Shown in pieces: positions 61,101 through 64,000 of a stretch of 64,000 bases of DNA. This stretch comes from Amborella trichopoda (Eukaryota; Streptophyta; Magnoliopsida; Amborellales; Amborellaceae): NCBI RefSeq assembly GCF_000471905.2, contig NW_006498608.1, forward strand, positions 3,023,405 through 3,087,404. The letters run 5' to 3'. Made by a program: the position numbers and the translations under genes. Every line of letters starts with the position of its first letter. Positions within the stretch are counted from its first letter, which is position 1. The notes beneath the pieces are model-generated. The model made no database searches, was not told where the DNA came from, and saw only the letters and a program-made list of their open reading frames with translations.

Positions 61101-62368
61101 GGGAGAGTCCTATAAAATCATTACTCTTTAAAAAAAGCCCAAGATTTTTGCTTGTAAAAGGTAATGAACTTTTACACTACACCTAGTTTTGAACTATTCA
61201 ACATCATACTCTTTATTTATTAGTTTCAAGTAGCTCATCATTTTTGTGAACAATATTCCCAAATAGTCCATCAAATAACACATTGAAATGGGTTTTGAGA
61301 TATATCAAAAACATCTAAGGTAAAATGATAAAAGGCTTTACTTTTTGTTTATTTTATGAATTTTCCTAAAAATAAAAATGAAAAGAAGAGCACTAGGAAA
61401 GGTAAAAGGTAGAGTTGCATGAATTTCATGTTATAAGCCGAAAATCTGCTTAAGACATGAAGCAAAAGGAGAATGACAAGCATATAATCTAGTTCGATAC
61501 AGTAAATAAGAAATTGAAAGAATGATTTCTAATGAGATGTACTCACGGTGAGAGTATACGAGCATGGAAAAGGAGAAATAAAGTGCCTTGCCCATTTGTT
61601 CTAACAGTGGTCCTCGAAAATCTTCATTTATTCGATGCTCCAAAAACCAGATCACAAATGCCATTAAGAAGAAAAAACCAGTGGTGATTAACCAGAGCTC
61701 CAATGTTAGTGGCTTCAAGAAAGCCAATGCTTTGCTTCTTCTTTCCTTTTTCATTGGAACTACCATAGTCACCCCTGACTCTGTATATGGGAGCGTAAAA
61801 TCGACGTAGTTCGATCGATTAGCAGTGATAGAAACGTCTCCCACAACCGCATCATAGTTCTAATCATCGAAACGAGTTAGAATTATGCAGCAAAGGAAAC
61901 TGATTTGATAGGGCTGCACCCCTATCAAAAATAAATAAAGCCTCACTTCATAACTTATCGAAAATTCTAATTTAAGTATGGGAAAAACTTACATCAATTA
62001 TTTTGGCAAGAACATTATAGTGTAGTAGTGAAAAATAATTAAGATTTCAAGCTCTAAAAATAGTGTGTATTATAACAAATTATCTAGACCGTCCATTTCA
62101 CCTTGAAAATAAGTGTTCATAGATTTACACGAGCTTTACCATTTTTTGAGTTTCGGATTTCATTGTCAGTGCTAAAAATTGATTTTAGAGCATTCATAGA
62201 GATTTTCATTGCCGAAAGTGCTTTGCGGACGAGGATTTGAGATGAGGGTTTATTTTATTTTTATAAAGCCTAGGATTTATAGAAACCTCATCCTTGTGCA
62301 AAAGGGATTTAAGTTGAACATGGATACATATGCTCATCATCATCGCCTTATCCCCTCTATTTTGGGAT

Positions 62369-62413
<45 letters not shown>

Positions 62414-64000
62414 AAGCTAACAATAACTAGACAGCTATAATAAATAGTAATATGGTTGGAATCACAGTCGTCAGATCTTCATCAAGTGATTCAAATAACA
62501 TATCATTATTGGTTAGTCCTCTACTTGAGAGACTTATTGGCGACAATTTCATTTTGTATTTGAATTTTTGTTTTGTTTCTACAAATCAAAATCACTTGAA
62601 ATTTATTTATTTTTCTTTTTTTTTTAATCTTAAAAAATATGTGATTCTAATACAAATATTGAAAAAATATTTCACAAAACATAAACAGATCAAAATACTT
62701 TGAAAATTTTAAAGGCATTTTGATCGATCTATCTTTTAACGGAATTAAAAAACATTGCTCGACTGGTATAACATTTCAAACGGGAAGGTACAAGCACTTT
62801 GAGCCATACCCCAAAATAAACTTGATCCAACATGTCATTATATGTCCCAGCGCCTCTTCCATGGCTATCTTCAAAGGGAATAAGTTCGTAAGTAACGGCG
62901 TAAGGCAGAGACTCCACGACCGCCTCAAACACGTCGATAGAAAACCCCGTTACCGTTCGCCTGCCGTTAATCGGATCCCGCTCCACTTTCACGAACTCCG
63001 TAAAACCGGTCTTAACGGGAACCCCAACTCTCCACTTCTTTTGGTTTGTGGGGATCACCCAGCCCTTGGGCACAGCCATTGATCTCCCGGGCCAGATCAC
63101 CGGCCATAATTCGTCCACGTGTACACCAAGGACCTCCTCGCCATTTGATATTTTTTTGTAGGGTGAGAGACCAAATTCTGGTGACCAGAGTCCAACTTCA
63201 TGTGCCTGGTTCCCAATCACATTGATTATTTGAAAAGTGCATGCTTCGACCTGGCCATTAACAAATTCAATATTCCCCGTTAAGCCCTCAAAATTTGTGG
63301 CTAAGATGGATCTTCGTAGTCTTGGTCCTGAGGGTAAAGTTCCTAAAGCCAACACGTCGGTAAAATTTCCGGTCGATTTTCCGGCGATTGGTGGCAGGAA
63401 ACTGAAGGCTCGGGTGCCGGATTTTTCTACTGCCAGAGCAAGAGCCCAGGCTGCGTCGTACGCTCTTATGCCAAAAATGGTTAAGCTCGGGATATGTAGT
63501 TCATCTGGGTACTCCTGTCGAAAACGCCGTCTCCACCTCGTCGTGAAATTCGCCAGGCGATCGGAGTTTGCGACGTGGGATTTCACACCGATGACCCCTT
63601 GCATTGAATCTATGACTGCTGGATCCAAGGAGTCGAGGATGCCTGCTATCCCATCTGTTATGATCCAGGCATACTCTCTGCTCATCATGCCGATTTGTTG
63701 TACCTGAAGAAAAAATTTAGAGGCAAGAGGATACCTCATGTGCACCACAAAGACCCTGGTCTGCATGGTCATCAGTTTGAAGAGTTCCTCTCTGATTAGG
63801 CCTTCAGGAGCAGAGGGGGGAAGCACACATCTGTACTGAAGCTGGGAGTCGACTTCCTGGAGGGCATCGGTTAAGTAGGGGATGAAGCCGGTCCCATAGT
63901 CGGAGTCTTCGTATATGGCTACCGCCCCTCTCCATCTGTATACCTTGAAGAGGGCAGCGATGGGTTTCGCCTGGGTGGAATGGTTAGGGGTCGCTCGGAT
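58152..64000 (-). CDS. GLR: GLR-C: clade-2-like plant glutamate receptor-like channel, 5' end beyond the window
   Basis: Four exons are in view, in transcript order: >64000-62810, 61859-61547, 59882-59476, 58739-58152, giving 832 codons and a stop. The reading is open up to base 64000, where it enters inside the amino-terminal domain (IRATPNHSTQAKP). The first exon and the start of the long exon are missing. Visible: rest of the LIVBP-like domain with WIITDG, S1, ANRSNYVDFTLPYTESGV, M1, pore segment GKALYFSFSMLVYSHR, M3 with SYTANLAS, S2, M4, and a tail of about 117 residues rich in Pro, Ser and acidic residues, with LEDDD near the end. It is the only one of the three with a full-looking tail. 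Exon borders and phases equal those of GLR-A and GLR-B, so it is a tandem paralogue. Confidence 0.88.
60059..60371. mobile_element. Mutator-type MITE, TAGAGCC family, in GLR-C intron 3
   Basis: 313 bases flanked by TATTATATA at 60050-60058 and 60372-60380. Ends GGGTATAGTTTGAATAGAGC and inverted GGGAAAAGTTTATATAGAGC. It sits between GLR-C exons 3 and 4. Confidence 0.8.
60920..61137. mobile_element. MITE with long inverted repeats, copy 2, in GLR-C intron 3
   Basis: Same arms as 3793-4015 (AATGATCTTATAGGACCC, AGGACCCCAAAAGATCAC; GGGGTCCTATACACATAAAT, AGTCCTATAAAATCATTA). About 218 bases. Confidence 0.7.
61905..62300. repeat. MITE-like repeat in GLR-C intron 2
   Basis: Second copy of the repeat at 18800-19060, longer on the left (TAGGGCTGCACCCCTATC). 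A (TA)n run follows at 62370-62408. Element ends and target duplication not found. Confidence 0.5.
62370..62408. repeat. (TA)n microsatellite in GLR-C intron 2
   Basis: About 19 TA units; similar runs lie at 1-26, 56632-56653 and 57036-57053. Confidence 0.95.

Overview
This is nuclear DNA of a flowering plant. It is AT-rich and full of transposons, its genes carry long introns with GT-AG borders, and it holds a plant glutamate-receptor-like (GLR) gene cluster, Copia and LINE retrotransposon remains, and an endogenous plant pararetrovirus. Nothing bacterial or organellar was seen. The species cannot be fixed from the sequence.

The functional core is a tandem array of three GLR genes of the clade-2 type, all on the minus strand. 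They are called here GLR-A (5862-13985, five exons, 901 residues), GLR-B (41542-49129, five exons, 851 residues) and GLR-C (58152 to beyond 64000; the last four exons are present and the 5' end lies outside the window). All share the same exon plan: a short signal-peptide exon, a long exon with the amino-terminal domain and the first ligand-binding lobe, then exons of exactly 313 nt and 407 nt with the channel, and a last exon with M4 and the cytosolic tail. Intron phases are 1, 0, 1, 0. The receptor cores are open, but the C-terminal tails differ: GLR-A and GLR-B end early with tail-like sequence left behind in another frame, while GLR-C has a long acidic tail whose end is duplicated downstream.

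Between GLR-A and GLR-B (14-41 kb) lies a transposon field: a LINE fragment, a probable solo LTR, a rearranged and broken pararetrovirus (21.05-29.58 kb), a second LINE fragment, a hAT-like element and a decayed Copia element with 0.2-kb LTRs. The pararetrovirus has movement-protein, capsid and protease remnants and three genome-end regions, but no reverse transcriptase or RNase H core. It contains head-to-head duplicated segments.

Between GLR-B and GLR-C (49-58 kb) are a second copy of the hAT-like element, a LINE fragment, a 1.2-kb purine-rich minisatellite and other minisatellites. Small inverted-repeat transposons (MITEs) are scattered throughout, including inside GLR introns. Four have 9-bp flanking duplications, pointing to Mutator-type transposition. 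A 20-N assembly gap sits at 32971-32990. No tRNA, rRNA, CRISPR array or unfamiliar gene system could be supported.
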